Notes: a model not told the origin generated them from the sequence alone. A stretch of DNA of 16,919 nucleotides from UBA1731 sp045595285 (GCA_045595285.1 JAZOAC010000174.1:1-16919), one strand, 5' to 3'. Shown: positions 6,381-14,450, numbered from the stretch's first letter. Numbers and translations: made by a program.

Positions 6381-6593
6381 ATGAAGATGAAAAGAACAGT
6401 CCTGATTGCAGGCGTTGCGGCGATGGCGCTGAACGTGCATGCCGTCGACACGGACGCCCGCAGGTCCGCCAGATGCGGCGGGCCGATCGCATTGGTCGGT
6501 CCAAAGGGCGGCGGTGCGCACGCTCCCGACGAAAACGCCAATGTTTCAAGCATTGACGAAATGCGGGATTATCTCGTGAAGTTCCTTCTGTAG
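6381..6593 (+). CDS. Small exported protein of unknown function
   Basis: A 70-residue ORF with a clear signal-peptide N-terminus (MKMKRTVLIAGVAAMALNVHA), then a short polar region with glycines (CGGPIALVGPKGGGAHAP) and a final segment SIDEMRDYLVKFLL. The mature peptide would be about 49 residues. No family is recognised. The stop lies 5 bases before the queA start, so the two are likely co-transcribed and translationally linked. The ribosome site is weak. The start could also be the second Met (6387). The signal peptide and tight spacing support a real gene, although no conserved domain backs it. Confidence 0.55.
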   Translation: MKMKRTVLIAGVAAMALNVHAVDTDARRSARCGGPIALVGPKGGGAHAPDENANVSSIDEMRDYLVKFLL

Positions 6594-6598
6594 GCGAA

Positions 6599-7681
6599 AT
6601 GAAAGCAAAACAATTCTGGTATCCGCTCCCCGAGCGATTGATAGCTCAGCATCCCGCTGAACGACGCGGGACCGAGCGCATGATGGTCCTCCACCGAGAC
6701 ACCGGCGTGATCGAGCACCGGCACATCGCCGACATAGTCGAGTATCTCACCCCGAACGACCTGCTTGTCGTGAACGACACGAAGGTCTTTCCCGCCCGCC
6801 TCGTAGGCACATGGTCCGACACCCCTGGCGAGGTCGAGGTGCTCATGATCGCCGCCGCACCTGAATCCGAAACCGTTCGCGAACTTGTGTGGAACGTGAT
6901 GATCGGATCCGGACGCAAGTGCCGCGAGGGGCAGACTGCGGTGTTCGGTCCAGACGGCGAGCTCAAGGCGCATCTCATCTCCAAGCTTGAGGGCATTGGC
7001 ATGTGGAAGGTCCAGTTCGAGTGCGAAAGGCCGCTCATGGATCTTCTCGACGAATTCGGCCGTACGCCGGTGCCGCCCTATGTCCGCCGCGAGGGGACCC
7101 GCGAAGAGGAGCTTGCGGACCGCGAACGCTACCAGACGATCTACGCCAGGAACGTTGGCTCTGTGGCGGCTCCGACCGCCGGCCTCCACTTCACGGAGGA
7201 GATATTCGCCGCCCTTGAGGCGAAGGGTGTCAAGCGTTGCGCCGTCACGCTTCACGTCGGGCCAGGGACGTTCCGTCCGGTGAAGGTGGAGGACATCGAG
7301 GATCACCACATGGATTTCGAGGCGTTCACGGTTCCGCCGGAGACGGCCGAGGCGATCAATGCGTGCAAGGCGCGCGGCGGACGCGTCGTGTGCGTCGGGT
7401 CCACGACCGTGCGTACGCTTGAGACCGTCGCCTGCCGCGAGCGAGGCGAGGATGAACCGCTTGTCGCCCCCGGTTCCGGCGCATCGAACATCTTCATATA
7501 TCCGCCGTACAGGTTCAAGGTGTGCGACGCGATGCTGACTAACTTCCATCTGCCGCAGTCCACTCTGCTGATGATGGTGTCCGCGCTTGCCGGACGCGAA
7601 CGCATCCTCTGCGCATACGCATTTGCGGTGCGCAAGGACTACCAGTTCTTCTCCTATGGCGATTGCATGCTGATAGTATGA
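6599..7681 (+). CDS. queA: S-adenosylmethionine:tRNA ribosyltransferase-isomerase
   Basis: Transfers and isomerises the ribosyl part of SAM onto 7-aminomethyl-7-deazaguanine in tRNA, making epoxyqueuosine in the queuosine pathway (cytoplasm). The 360-residue length is normal. Family motifs are visible throughout: LPERLIAQHPAERR at the start, NDLLVVNDTKVFPARL, TPVPPYVRR, YQTIYARNVGSVAAPTAGLHFT, LHVGPGTFRPV, and the C-terminal TNFHLPQSTLLMMVSALAG and FFSYGDCMLI. It starts 5 bases after the small exported-protein gene without its own ribosome site, which suggests coupling. Its last bases overlap trmD (ATGA). Confidence 0.97.
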   Translation: MKAKQFWYPLPERLIAQHPAERRGTERMMVLHRDTGVIEHRHIADIVEYLTPNDLLVVNDTKVFPARLVGTWSDTPGEVEVLMIAAAPESETVRELVWNVMIGSGRKCREGQTAVFGPDGELKAHLISKLEGIGMWKVQFECERPLMDLLDEFGRTPVPPYVRREGTREEELADRERYQTIYARNVGSVAAPTAGLHFTEEIFAALEAKGVKRCAVTLHVGPGTFRPVKVEDIEDHHMDFEAFTVPPETAEAINACKARGGRVVCVGSTTVRTLETVACRERGEDEPLVAPGSGASNIFIYPPYRFKVCDAMLTNFHLPQSTLLMMVSALAGRERILCAYAFAVRKDYQFFSYGDCMLIV

Positions 7682-8379
7682 AGATTGACGTGATAACGGT
7701 GTTCCCCGAGATGTTCCGGGGGTTCTTCGGAGAAAGCATCCTCAAGCGCGCCGCCGCGATGGGGGTTGCCGCGATACGCACCGTCGACCTTCGGGATTTC
7801 GCCACGGACCGACGTCGCACGGTTGACGACAAGCCGTATTCCGGCGGGCCGGGCATGCTCATGAAGCCGGAGGTGTGGTTCCAGGCGGTGGAGGCGTGCC
7901 TGGGGGACAGATCCGTGCCGGCTCGCGTCATAATGACGACGCCGACGGGCCGTCCGTACACTCAGCGCGTCGCGGAGAAGTTCTCGGCAGCGGAGCATCT
8001 CATCATCCTCTGCGGGCACTACGAGGGGATCGACGAACGGGTCAAGACTCTTGTCACGGACGAGGTGTCCATCGGGGATTTTGTCTTGACGGGAGGCGAG
8101 ATACCTGCAGCGGCGATCGTCGATTCCGTGGTGCGTCTCCTTCCCGGAGTGCTCGGCGGCGGTGTCGAGGCGACGGCAAGAGAGAGTTTCGGTTCGGAGG
8201 GACTTCTGGAGGCTCCTCAGTACACGCGGCCGCCGGAGTACCGGGGACTGAAGGTCCCTGAAGTGCTGATAAGCGGCGACCATGCCAAGACGGAGGGCTG
8301 GCGCAGGCGTCAGGCGTTCGATCTTACGAGCAGGAACCGCCCGGATATCATTGCAATGGGCGGCACTTATGCTGTATGA
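7678..8379 (+). CDS. trmD: tRNA (guanine-37-N1)-methyltransferase
   Basis: SAM-dependent SPOUT methyltransferase that methylates G37 of tRNAs and keeps the reading frame. The 233-residue product opens with MKIDVITVFPEMFRGFF and has the signature SGGPGMLMKPE, the deep trefoil-knot segments LCGHYEGIDERV and SIGDFVLTGGEIPA, and the C-terminal LEAPQYTRPPEYRG and HAKTEGWRRRQA. The ATG at 7678 overlaps the queA stop (ATGA); the in-frame ATG at 7663 is inside queA and is less likely. In most bacteria trmD sits with rpsP, rimM and rplS, but here it follows queA, another tRNA-modification gene. Confidence 0.97.
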   Translation: MKIDVITVFPEMFRGFFGESILKRAAAMGVAAIRTVDLRDFATDRRRTVDDKPYSGGPGMLMKPEVWFQAVEACLGDRSVPARVIMTTPTGRPYTQRVAEKFSAAEHLIILCGHYEGIDERVKTLVTDEVSIGDFVLTGGEIPAAAIVDSVVRLLPGVLGGGVEATARESFGSEGLLEAPQYTRPPEYRGLKVPEVLISGDHAKTEGWRRRQAFDLTSRNRPDIIAMGGTYAV

Positions 8380-8383
8380 CGAT

Positions 8384-8413
8384 TTGCCATTGCAAACGGC
8401 GGTATGCTATAAT
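8384..8413 (+). promoter_or_regulatory. hisS promoter
   Basis: TTGCCA (8384-8389) lies 18 bases before a perfect TATAAT (8408-8413), which is also preceded by TGC (extended -10). The predicted leader is about 20 bases and contains GGGAG (8427-8431) eight bases before the hisS ATG. Confidence 0.7.
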
Positions 8414-8439
8414 TCGCCCAAATTTTGGGAGCAAATTAA

Positions 8440-9684
8440 ATGAGTGAAATCAGTTTTGAGCCGCCGCGCGGCATGCGGGATTTCTATCCCGAAGACATGG
8501 CGTGGCGAAACAGGGTGTTCGATGCGTTCCGTGCCGCTGGAGAGGCTGCAGGGTTCGTCCCGTATGACGCATGCGTTGTCGAAAGCTACGAACTTCTTGC
8601 GCGCAAGGCCGGAGAAGAGGTTGGCGAGCAGATTTACCATTTCAACGACAAGAGCGACCGACACCTCGCACTTCGCGCGGAGATGACGCCCACGCTCGCC
8701 CGCATGGTCGCGGCACGCCAGCACGAGTTGCGTTTCCCCCTGAAGTGGAACACGATCGCGCAGTGTTTCCGCTACGAACGCTCCACAAAGGGACGCAAGC
8801 GCGAACACTACCAATGGAACTGCGACATCATAGGCGAAGAATCCGTGTTGGCCGAGGTCGAGGTGCTTGGCGCAGCGGTCGACGCGCTTCGCCGTATGGG
8901 ACTCTCCAAGGATGATTTCCGCGTGCACGTCTCCAACCGTGCGCTGCTTTCGGAACTTCTTGCGTCCAGCGGAATCCCAGAGGATCGTCATGCGCAGGTG
9001 TTCCTTGCGCTCGACAAGCGCGGCAAGATGCCAGATTCCGAGATCGCGGCGATGCTTCGCGACGGAGGTCTCGATGAGGCCGGCGTGAAGAAGACGTTTG
9101 AGATCATGGACCTCAAGTCGCTTGATGAGCTTCCGGACGGTCCGGCCAAGGACCGTCTCTGCGAGCTATTCCGTCTTGCGGGGATCGCCGGATTCGCCGA
9201 ATGCCTGATGTTCGACATCTCCGTGATCCGCGGCCTTGCCTACTATACGGGCATCGTTTTCGAGGCGTTTGACGTCAATCGCGAGTTCCGTGCGATTTTC
9301 GGCGGCGGACGCTACGACAACCTTCTCACGACGATCGGCGGCGATCCGGCGACGGCTGTCGGACTGGGTTTTGGCGACGTTGTAGTCGGCGAGCTGCTGA
9401 AGGCGAAGTTCGGCAGCGAGGCTCCGCTTCCGAAGAAGGGCGTGTATGTCGGCTACATGTTCCCTGAACAGCGTGATGCCGCTCTCTCTCTGGCCGCAAA
9501 GCTTCGTGTGGAGGGAGAGTGCGTGAATCTCGCCCTCAAGAAGCAGAAGCCTAAGCAGTTCTTTGCTCACGCCGGCTCGAGCAGCTGTGCGAAGGCTGTG
9601 TTTCTCGGCCCTGACGATGTCGCTGCCGGCAAGGCGCGTATGAAGGATCTCGACACTCGCACCGAGACGGAGATCGCACTTTAG
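8440..9684 (+). CDS. hisS: Histidine-tRNA ligase
   Basis: Class II aminoacyl-tRNA synthetase that charges tRNA-His. The 414-residue length is typical. Visible are the N-terminal PPRGMRDFYPED, motif 2 region FRYERSTKGRKREHYQWNCDIIG, the histidine-binding IRGLAYYTGIVFEAF, motif 3 AIFGGGRYDNLL...VGLGFG, and a C-terminal anticodon-binding alpha/beta domain from about residue 325. The motif 2 loop with QWNCDIIG differs from the E. coli FHQFDVEVIG form. Its own promoter separates it from trmD. No obvious intrinsic terminator follows; the next promoter begins 39 bases after the stop. Confidence 0.97.
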   Translation: MSEISFEPPRGMRDFYPEDMAWRNRVFDAFRAAGEAAGFVPYDACVVESYELLARKAGEEVGEQIYHFNDKSDRHLALRAEMTPTLARMVAARQHELRFPLKWNTIAQCFRYERSTKGRKREHYQWNCDIIGEESVLAEVEVLGAAVDALRRMGLSKDDFRVHVSNRALLSELLASSGIPEDRHAQVFLALDKRGKMPDSEIAAMLRDGGLDEAGVKKTFEIMDLKSLDELPDGPAKDRLCELFRLAGIAGFAECLMFDISVIRGLAYYTGIVFEAFDVNREFRAIFGGGRYDNLLTTIGGDPATAVGLGFGDVVVGELLKAKFGSEAPLPKKGVYVGYMFPEQRDAALSLAAKLRVEGECVNLALKKQKPKQFFAHAGSSSCAKAVFLGPDDVAAGKARMKDLDTRTETEIAL

Positions 9685-9722
9685 CTGTGCGCCGCAGGTC
9701 TGTGTTTCAGGTGCTTCGTTTG

Positions 9723-9731
9723 TGGTATAAT
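9723..9731 (+). promoter_or_regulatory. Extended -10 promoter of the surface-repeat gene
   Basis: TGGTATAAT is an extended -10 with a perfect TATAAT (9726-9731); no good -35 is present. AAGGAG (9762-9767) lies six bases before the ATG at 9774. Confidence 0.65.
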
Positions 9732-9773
9732 CTGTGCCAATCAAGTAAAGTAAAACATAATAAGGAGTAAAAC

Positions 9774-10202
9774 ATGAAGAGAATAGTCGTTGCGCTTTGC
9801 GCTGTTGTCATGGCGGCATCTGTCGTTCAGGCTGGTGACTGCACCTGGAGCTGGTGGGTTGGAGACGATAAGTCTTCATCCGATGTAGAAGGTTGCGCAC
9901 TTGGCTTTGGCACTGAGCGTGCGGAGGTTGAAGGTGCGCAGGTCGCGCTCTGCATGAATCTCGCAAAGGAGGCAGAGGGTGCTCAGGTAACTTTCGGCTA
10001 CAATCGTGCGATCAAGTTCGACAAAGGTGCCCAGGTCGCCTGCTTCAATCGTGCAAAGGAGTTCCGCAAGGGAGCACAGGTCGGTTTCGTGAACGTGGCC
10101 GATTCCTCCTCGCTCCAGATCGGACTCCTCTGCTTCAACAAGACCGGTTTTCTTCCGTTCTTCGTCTTCTTCAACTTTGACAAGGCTATGTTCAGGGATT
10201 GA
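9774..10202 (+). CDS. LA_2272-type surface-repeat protein, exported
   Basis: A 142-residue exported protein: a signal peptide (about 1-20) followed by a Cys/Trp-containing start (GDCTWSWWVG) and a short tandem repeat. GAQV recurs at residues 54, 69, 85 and 100, and a related LQIG at 114, a period of about 15-16 residues, each followed by an N-[RL]-A-type turn. The end GLLCFNKTGFLPFFVFFNF matches the C-terminal signature of the LA_2272/LA_2273 surface-repeat family, which often occurs in Bacteroidetes, Leptospira and related gut bacteria. The function is unknown; a beta-solenoid-like surface or outer-membrane location is inferred. It has its own promoter and a strong ribosome site. Confidence 0.75.
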   Translation: MKRIVVALCAVVMAASVVQAGDCTWSWWVGDDKSSSDVEGCALGFGTERAEVEGAQVALCMNLAKEAEGAQVTFGYNRAIKFDKGAQVACFNRAKEFRKGAQVGFVNVADSSSLQIGLLCFNKTGFLPFFVFFNFDKAMFRD

Positions 10203-10220
10203 GCGAAGAGCGAAATCTAA

Positions 10221-10347
10221 GGGATAAGGGGCATGGGGTAGAAAGAAAAGAGTGAAAGGAAAAGAGTGATGTGCGGAACGCGGTTAGAAAGGCGTGAAGC
10301 ACCCAATCTATCCTTATCCTTCACTCTGCACTCTTCACATCATGCCC
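10221..10347. repeat. Degenerate inverted repeat, purine-rich intergenic
   Basis: The left arm (about 10228-10265: GGGCATG, then GA-rich with AAGAGTGAAAGG) resembles the reverse complement of the right arm (about 10309-10347: ending CATGCCC, with CTTCACTCT and CACTCTTCACATC). The match is imperfect, with gaps. It fills the space between the surface-repeat gene and the coiled-coil gene and may be a decayed palindromic element or a long weak hairpin acting at the 3' end of the first transcript. Confidence 0.35.
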
Positions 10348-10370
10348 TGTTTCTCTATTCCTGAAGAACA

Positions 10371-11342
10371 ATGAAGAATCCGATTCTTGCAGTTGTCTTT
10401 GTCCTGATTGCAGTTGGCGGTGGAATCCATATATACGTTCGCAAGCAGGAGCAGAGGAACAAGGAGCTTGAAATCCTCGCACGGAAGGAGGAAGCCTCTT
10501 TGAAAAAGGCCGAGGCGAAGCGTAAGACTTCCGAGGCCGAAGCCAGGAAGGCGAAAGAGGCTGCCGCCGAGGCTAAGTCGAAAGCCGAAGCCGCAAAGGA
10601 TGAGCGACAGGCACGTCTTGCTGCCGAAGCCGAAGCCAAGGAACTCGCAAAGGCAAAGGAAGCTGACGCCAAGAAGGCCGAAGCCGACGCCAAGGCATCT
10701 TCTGCCAACGCTCGCAGGGCTGAAGCGGAGCAGAAGGCGGCAGAGGCTAAGCGTGCCGAGGCGGAGCTGCTCGCGCAGCATGCCGCCGCAACCAATGCCA
10801 TAAAGCGGGCGGAATTGGAGACGGCCCTTGCCGCGGCGAAGATCGTCGAACTCGACATCGAGAAGCTTGTGGCGACCAGCAATGTGCTTGCTTTGCAGAA
10901 GGCGGATTATGCGACGAAGCTCATTGAGGTGGAAAAGCTCCAGGAGGAGCTGCGCCGCCGCGAGGAGGAGACCCGTCCGAACAAGACTCTTCTTCAGCTG
11001 ATGCAGGAAGAGGAGGAGGCTCTTCAGGCTGAGCTTGCCGAACTTGCGAAAAAGGACGCAAAGTTCGCAGCGGAGGAGGCGATTCGCCGCCGAATTCTGC
11101 GAGAAGGCATTCCGGCGGCACCGAAGAAGCCGCTTTCCGCCGTAGATCAGCGGCTTGTGAATGCAAATGCGGCTGTTGATGATGCCGCGAATGAGGTTCG
11201 CGAGCTGTTTGAGAAGCGTATGGTGTCGCGTCTTGAGGCGCTGGTCCGTCAGGCGATGAAGGATGGGCGCATGGAAACGGCCGATTCATATCTCAAGACC
11301 TTGGAGTCGCTTGTGCCTGGGTATGAGTGGAAAGATAGGTAG
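10371..11342 (+). CDS. Membrane-anchored coiled-coil protein
   Basis: A 323-residue protein with an N-terminal membrane segment (about residues 4-22, ILAVVFVLIAVGGGIHIYV) and then a long Ala/Glu/Lys-rich helix (about 28-245) resembling TolA or similar periplasmic coiled coils in composition. A less biased C-terminal part (about 260-323, AVDQRLVNANAAVDDAANEVRELF...LESLVPGYEW) may be a small helical domain. Composition-driven similarity makes a family call unsafe. It ends 5 bases before mlaE, so both are in one operon; a role in envelope organisation is only an inference from that neighbour. No strong ribosome site is visible. Confidence 0.7.
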   Translation: MKNPILAVVFVLIAVGGGIHIYVRKQEQRNKELEILARKEEASLKKAEAKRKTSEAEARKAKEAAAEAKSKAEAAKDERQARLAAEAEAKELAKAKEADAKKAEADAKASSANARRAEAEQKAAEAKRAEAELLAQHAAATNAIKRAELETALAAAKIVELDIEKLVATSNVLALQKADYATKLIEVEKLQEELRRREEETRPNKTLLQLMQEEEEALQAELAELAKKDAKFAAEEAIRRRILREGIPAAPKKPLSAVDQRLVNANAAVDDAANEVRELFEKRMVSRLEALVRQAMKDGRMETADSYLKTLESLVPGYEWKDR

Positions 11343-11347
11343 CGGGA

Positions 11348-12139
11348 ATGGGGATGGCCCATAATGTCGGACGCATCGCGTATGAATACGTGAGCGGTTT
11401 CCGTGTGAACTGCGCATTTCTCGGGGAAACCGTGGTGCGTGGTTTTGTTATGTTCGTGAAGCCGCGCCAGTTCAGGTTCAGGGATTGCGCACTGGCATTT
11501 GAGCGGGCAGGGTTTGACGGGCTTCCAATAACAACTCTTGTCGGATTGCTGCTTGGACTCATTCTCGCCTTCGAGTCTGCCGCCAGCCTTCAGATGTTTG
11601 GCGTTGAGGTGTATGTGGCGGACCTCATAGCCATCGGGCTTTTCCGCGAATTGGGTCCGCTCGTGACGGCCATCATCCTTGCAGGACGCACGGGAAGCGC
11701 GTTTGCCGCCGAGATCGGAACAATGAAGGTGGACGAGGAACTGGATGCCCTTACGACAATGGGGTTGCCACCGGTGAGATTCCTTGTTCTGCCGCGAGTG
11801 GTGGCGGCGGCGTTCGTTATGCCGGTGCTTACGATCTTCTCTGAGATTGCAGGACTTTTGGGCGGATGCGCCGTCCTTCAGATGATGGACATTCCCGCGA
11901 CGGTGTTCTGGAAGCACGTGATATCGTCATCGTCTGCATTCATGATATTGTTCGGTCTGGCGAAGAGCGTGTTGTTCGGTCTGCTCGTGGGTTTCATCGG
12001 ATGCGCATCTGGAATGCGCACGAAGAACACGGCGGATGGCGTCGGCGTTGCGGCGACCAATGCTGTTGTCGGTGGAATCGTAGCAATCGCCGTAACCGAC
12101 GGCCTTCTGGCGGTAATATGCTACTTGTTTGGAGTTTAG
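11348..12139 (+). CDS. mlaE: MlaE-family ABC transporter permease
   Basis: Inner-membrane permease of the Mla-type lipid transport ABC system, which keeps outer-membrane lipid asymmetry. The 263-residue product shows the family core: FDGLPITTLVGLLLGLILAFESA, IAIGLFRELGPLVTAIILAGRTGSAFAAEIGTMKVDEELDAL (the cytoplasmic coupling region) and LPRVVAAAFVMPVLTIF. A functional complex needs the ATPase MlaF and usually the MCE protein MlaD. Neither is intact in this window, and the next 700 bases look decayed. The gene starts right after the coiled-coil gene (TAG-CGGGA-ATG). A second in-frame ATG lies at 11354. Confidence 0.92.
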   Translation: MGMAHNVGRIAYEYVSGFRVNCAFLGETVVRGFVMFVKPRQFRFRDCALAFERAGFDGLPITTLVGLLLGLILAFESAASLQMFGVEVYVADLIAIGLFRELGPLVTAIILAGRTGSAFAAEIGTMKVDEELDALTTMGLPPVRFLVLPRVVAAAFVMPVLTIFSEIAGLLGGCAVLQMMDIPATVFWKHVISSSSAFMILFGLAKSVLFGLLVGFIGCASGMRTKNTADGVGVAATNAVVGGIVAIAVTDGLLAVICYLFGV

Positions 12140-12144
12140 CGGGA

Positions 12145-12840
12145 ATGGCATGCCGCCGTTAAGGATTATTGAGATTGTGATTGTACACCATCTTTAAAAG
12201 GCTACTGAAGGGTGGACGGATCTTGGTTTGGGTGAGTTTGAGTTTTTCTATATTCGTTGCAAACAGAAGCATGAAGTGGATTTCCTTCTAAAACATTCCT
12301 TTCACAATTGCTGTGACATAGGGAAGATGATGTTATCTTGTCGCAAGATCGGAAAATCAAGAAGATCGGAAGCGGCTTTCCCTTTCATTTGTAAAACGTC
12401 TCTCAGGTCCAGAGTGCAGACTGTTCACAACGCTCTCACAGCTTGCTTCCGCATGGTTGGCTTACCTCTCTTCTGGAACAGGCGAACATGAAGGGCGGTG
12501 ATCGAGCGAGTCCCAACGGCGAGAAGTCGCTTCCGCCGATGCCGAAGAAGTTTTCGCAGAAAAGAAAAATCGTTTCATGGATTACGCCGCGCAAGGTCGG
12601 TGAACGTCCGGATGCCGCGTCCATTGCAGAGGAGAAAGCGCGGCGAAATCTCGCCTTGCTGAAGCTGAGAGGACCGAGAAAATGCAAACAAGAAATGTGT
12701 CACGCTAAACACCTTGCAAGAGCGAATGGAAAAGCTTGAAGAAGTCTTCTGTTCAGTTCTGAATATGACGAAGCGTTCCACTGAATCGAACGGTCAAGGA
12801 AGAGACGAGATGAGGTTCGTTAAATGAACGTCAACGCGTA
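12145..12840 (+). pseudogene. Decayed region after mlaE, possible mlaF and other gene remnants
   Basis: About 700 bases without a convincing intact gene. Just after mlaE the spacing motif TAGCGGGAATGG recurs (also before mlaE). The ATG at 12150 opens a 15-codon frame, MPPLRIIEIVIVHHL. A second frame then reads RILVWVSLSF; together these faintly resemble the first strands of an ABC ATPase such as MlaF. No Walker A is seen. At 12488-12739 a frame (MKGGDRASPNGEKSL, later KKFSQKRKIVSWITPRKVGE) is open for 83 codons. A second frame (about 12671-12827, VTLNTLQERMEKLEEVF) looks like its shifted continuation. Both are coding-like but unrecognised. The mlaF reading is weak. Confidence 0.3.
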
Positions 12841-12849
12841 TGCTATAAT
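12841..12849 (+). promoter_or_regulatory. Extended -10 promoter of the reductase-aat unit
   Basis: TGCTATAAT (box 12844-12849) is an extended -10 with a poor -35. The leader of about 31 bases ends in the strong ribosome site AAGGAGG (12872-12878), eight bases before the ATG at 12887. Confidence 0.65.
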
Positions 12850-12886
12850 TTAAGGCATATGAAGGTGTTTTAAGGAGGAATAAATC

Positions 12887-13423
12887 ATGAAAAACGTTCT
12901 TATACTATCATCGTCGCCGCGTAAGGGCGGAAATACTGACATGCTTTGCGATGCCTTCGCGAAGGGCTCGAGGGAAGCGGGGAATAAGGTGACAAAGATT
13001 CGCGTTGCCGACAGGAAGATCAGCTATTGCACAGGATGCTATGCCTGCAAGAAGACCGGCAAGTGTGTCATTAAGGACGATGCTGCGGTAATCTTCAGGA
13101 AGATGATGGCGGCGGATGTGATTGTGTTTGGTGCGCCGGCGTACTTCTATTCCTGTCCGGCACAGCTGAAGGCGCTTTTTGACCGCAGCGTGGTGATTTA
13201 TCCGAATCTCACCAGCAAGCAGTATTACTATCTGCTTGTCCAGGCCGATGAAAACAAGGAGATGTTCGCAGGGACGATTAAGTCTCTCGATGGATTCCTT
13301 GATTGCTATGAAGGTTCGAAGCTCAAGGGAATGGTGGCGGCTCCCGGTTTCTACGAGAAGGGGGCCATCAAGGGTTCAAAGTACATCACGCAAGCGTACA
13401 AGCTTGGATTAAAGGTGAAGTAA
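12887..13423 (+). CDS. NADPH-dependent FMN reductase / iron-sulfur flavoprotein-like
   Basis: A 178-residue flavodoxin-fold protein. The N-terminus NVLILSSSPRKGGNTDML is the FMN phosphate-binding loop of the NADPH-dependent FMN reductase family. CTGCYACKKTGKC (near residues 48-60) is the cysteine cluster of iron-sulfur flavoprotein-type members, although it is spaced differently from a ferredoxin motif. VIVFGAPAYFYSCPAQLKALFDR is the second FMN-contact segment. A redox role in the anaerobic cytoplasm is likely; the electron partners are unknown. It has its own promoter and a strong ribosome site, and lies 6 bases before aat. Confidence 0.88.
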   Translation: MKNVLILSSSPRKGGNTDMLCDAFAKGSREAGNKVTKIRVADRKISYCTGCYACKKTGKCVIKDDAAVIFRKMMAADVIVFGAPAYFYSCPAQLKALFDRSVVIYPNLTSKQYYYLLVQADENKEMFAGTIKSLDGFLDCYEGSKLKGMVAAPGFYEKGAIKGSKYITQAYKLGLKVK

Positions 13424-13429
13424 GGGTGT

Positions 13430-14104
13430 ATGGCCGTTTATCGCCTTGATGATGAATCGTTGGCATTCCCGTCTCCAGAAGAGGCGGATGGCGAGTATGA
13501 CGGTCTTCTTGCGGTAGGCGGCGATTACAGTCCGGAAAGATTGCTTAATGCGTATTCAAACGGGATCTTTCCGTGGCCAGTCGCTGAAGGGCGGCCGATT
13601 ACATGGTTTTCTTCCGATCCTCGCTTTGTTTTGAAGGCCGAGAATTTTTGTGTTCCGAAGTTCTTGAAGAAGACGCTCAAAAAGGGGCTCTTTGATTATC
13701 GTGTCAATACCGCATTTTCGGAGGTTATTCATGAATGCGCTGTTGTGCCTCGTCCAGGGCAGGATGGAACATGGATAACCGACGATCTTGAGAAGGGGTA
13801 TTGTGAGCTTAATCGGCTTGGCTTTGCTCACTCTTTTGAGGCTTGGCAGGACGATAGGCTCGTTGGCGGCTTTTACGGTGTTGCAATAGGTCCATGTTTC
13901 TTTAGCGAGTCTATGTTTGCGCGCGTGTCAGACGCGAGCAAGTGCGCTTTTGCGCATTTCGCCGGTATCATGTTTGACAATGGTCTTCCTTGGATTGATT
14001 GCCAGATTCATACAGACCATCTGGCGAGATTCGGCGCGAAAGAAATTCCTCGGGATGAATATCTCCAGATGTTACGCGAGGCGTTAAGCAATCATGACAA
14101 TTGA
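13430..14104 (+). CDS. aat: Leucyl/phenylalanyl-tRNA-protein transferase
   Basis: Adds Leu or Phe from aminoacyl-tRNA to N-terminal Arg/Lys of proteins, marking them for ClpS/ClpAP under the N-end rule. The 224-residue length is normal. Family motifs include LLAVGGDYSPERLLNAYSNGIFPWP, ITWFSSDPRFVL, the GNAT-fold GGFYGVAIGPCFFSESMF and SKCAFAHF, and IDCQIHTDHLARFGAKEIPR. It starts 6 bases after the reductase gene. Its last 11 bases overlap the DUF4186 gene, so the three genes form one unit. Confidence 0.96.
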   Translation: MAVYRLDDESLAFPSPEEADGEYDGLLAVGGDYSPERLLNAYSNGIFPWPVAEGRPITWFSSDPRFVLKAENFCVPKFLKKTLKKGLFDYRVNTAFSEVIHECAVVPRPGQDGTWITDDLEKGYCELNRLGFAHSFEAWQDDRLVGGFYGVAIGPCFFSESMFARVSDASKCAFAHFAGIMFDNGLPWIDCQIHTDHLARFGAKEIPRDEYLQMLREALSNHDN

Positions 14105-14450
14105 AGAGGCGTTTAACAGACTGGGAAAGTCAAGGTTTCGCAGCCGATTTAAACTTGCGGCGGCGGATCTTGCGTACATTGAACGTGTAGGCATGGATGT
14201 TGTCGAGAGTCATGCATCTGATTTTGTGAGAGGCCGGCTTGCGGCGGCAGAACCCGCAAATGACGGAAGGCAGACTCCTATGCGAGGACATCCTGCGTTT
14301 AAGGCTATGCACGCAACGGCTACCTGCTGCCGCGGATGTATGGAGAAGTGGTGGCACGTAAATAAGGGTGTGGCGCTTACAGAAGTTCAACAGCGAAAGA
14401 TTGTAAATTTAATTATGGAGTGGATCCGCAGACAACGCCTGATAGAATGA
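14094..14450 (+). CDS. DUF4186 protein
   Basis: A 118-residue protein recognised as DUF4186 from SRFRSRFKLAAADLAYIERVGMD, the conserved PMRGHPAFKAMHATATCCRGC, and KWWHVNKG. The CCRGC cysteines and nearby histidines could bind a metal, but the function is unknown. It overlaps the end of aat by 11 bases (start ATG 14094), so translation is probably coupled. It is the last gene before the accessory cassettes. Confidence 0.88.
   Translation: MTIEEAFNRLGKSRFRSRFKLAAADLAYIERVGMDVVESHASDFVRGRLAAAEPANDGRQTPMRGHPAFKAMHATATCCRGCMEKWWHVNKGVALTEVQQRKIVNLIMEWIRRQRLIE

Noticed and set aside
6569..7549. 326-codon antisense ORF opposite queA
   Set aside because: It is the mirror frame of a clearly conserved queA; its length reflects third-codon GC bias.
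7663..7677. trmD start five codons earlier
   Set aside because: The ATG at 7678 gives the conserved MKIDVITVFPEMF start and an ATGA overlap with queA.
9166..9744. 192-codon antisense ORF opposite hisS
   Set aside because: Shadow of hisS; it crosses the promoter of the next gene and resembles no family.
10371..11342. Naming the coiled-coil protein TolA
   Set aside because: The Ala/Lys/Glu-rich helix matches many proteins by composition alone, and no TolA C-terminal domain is visible.
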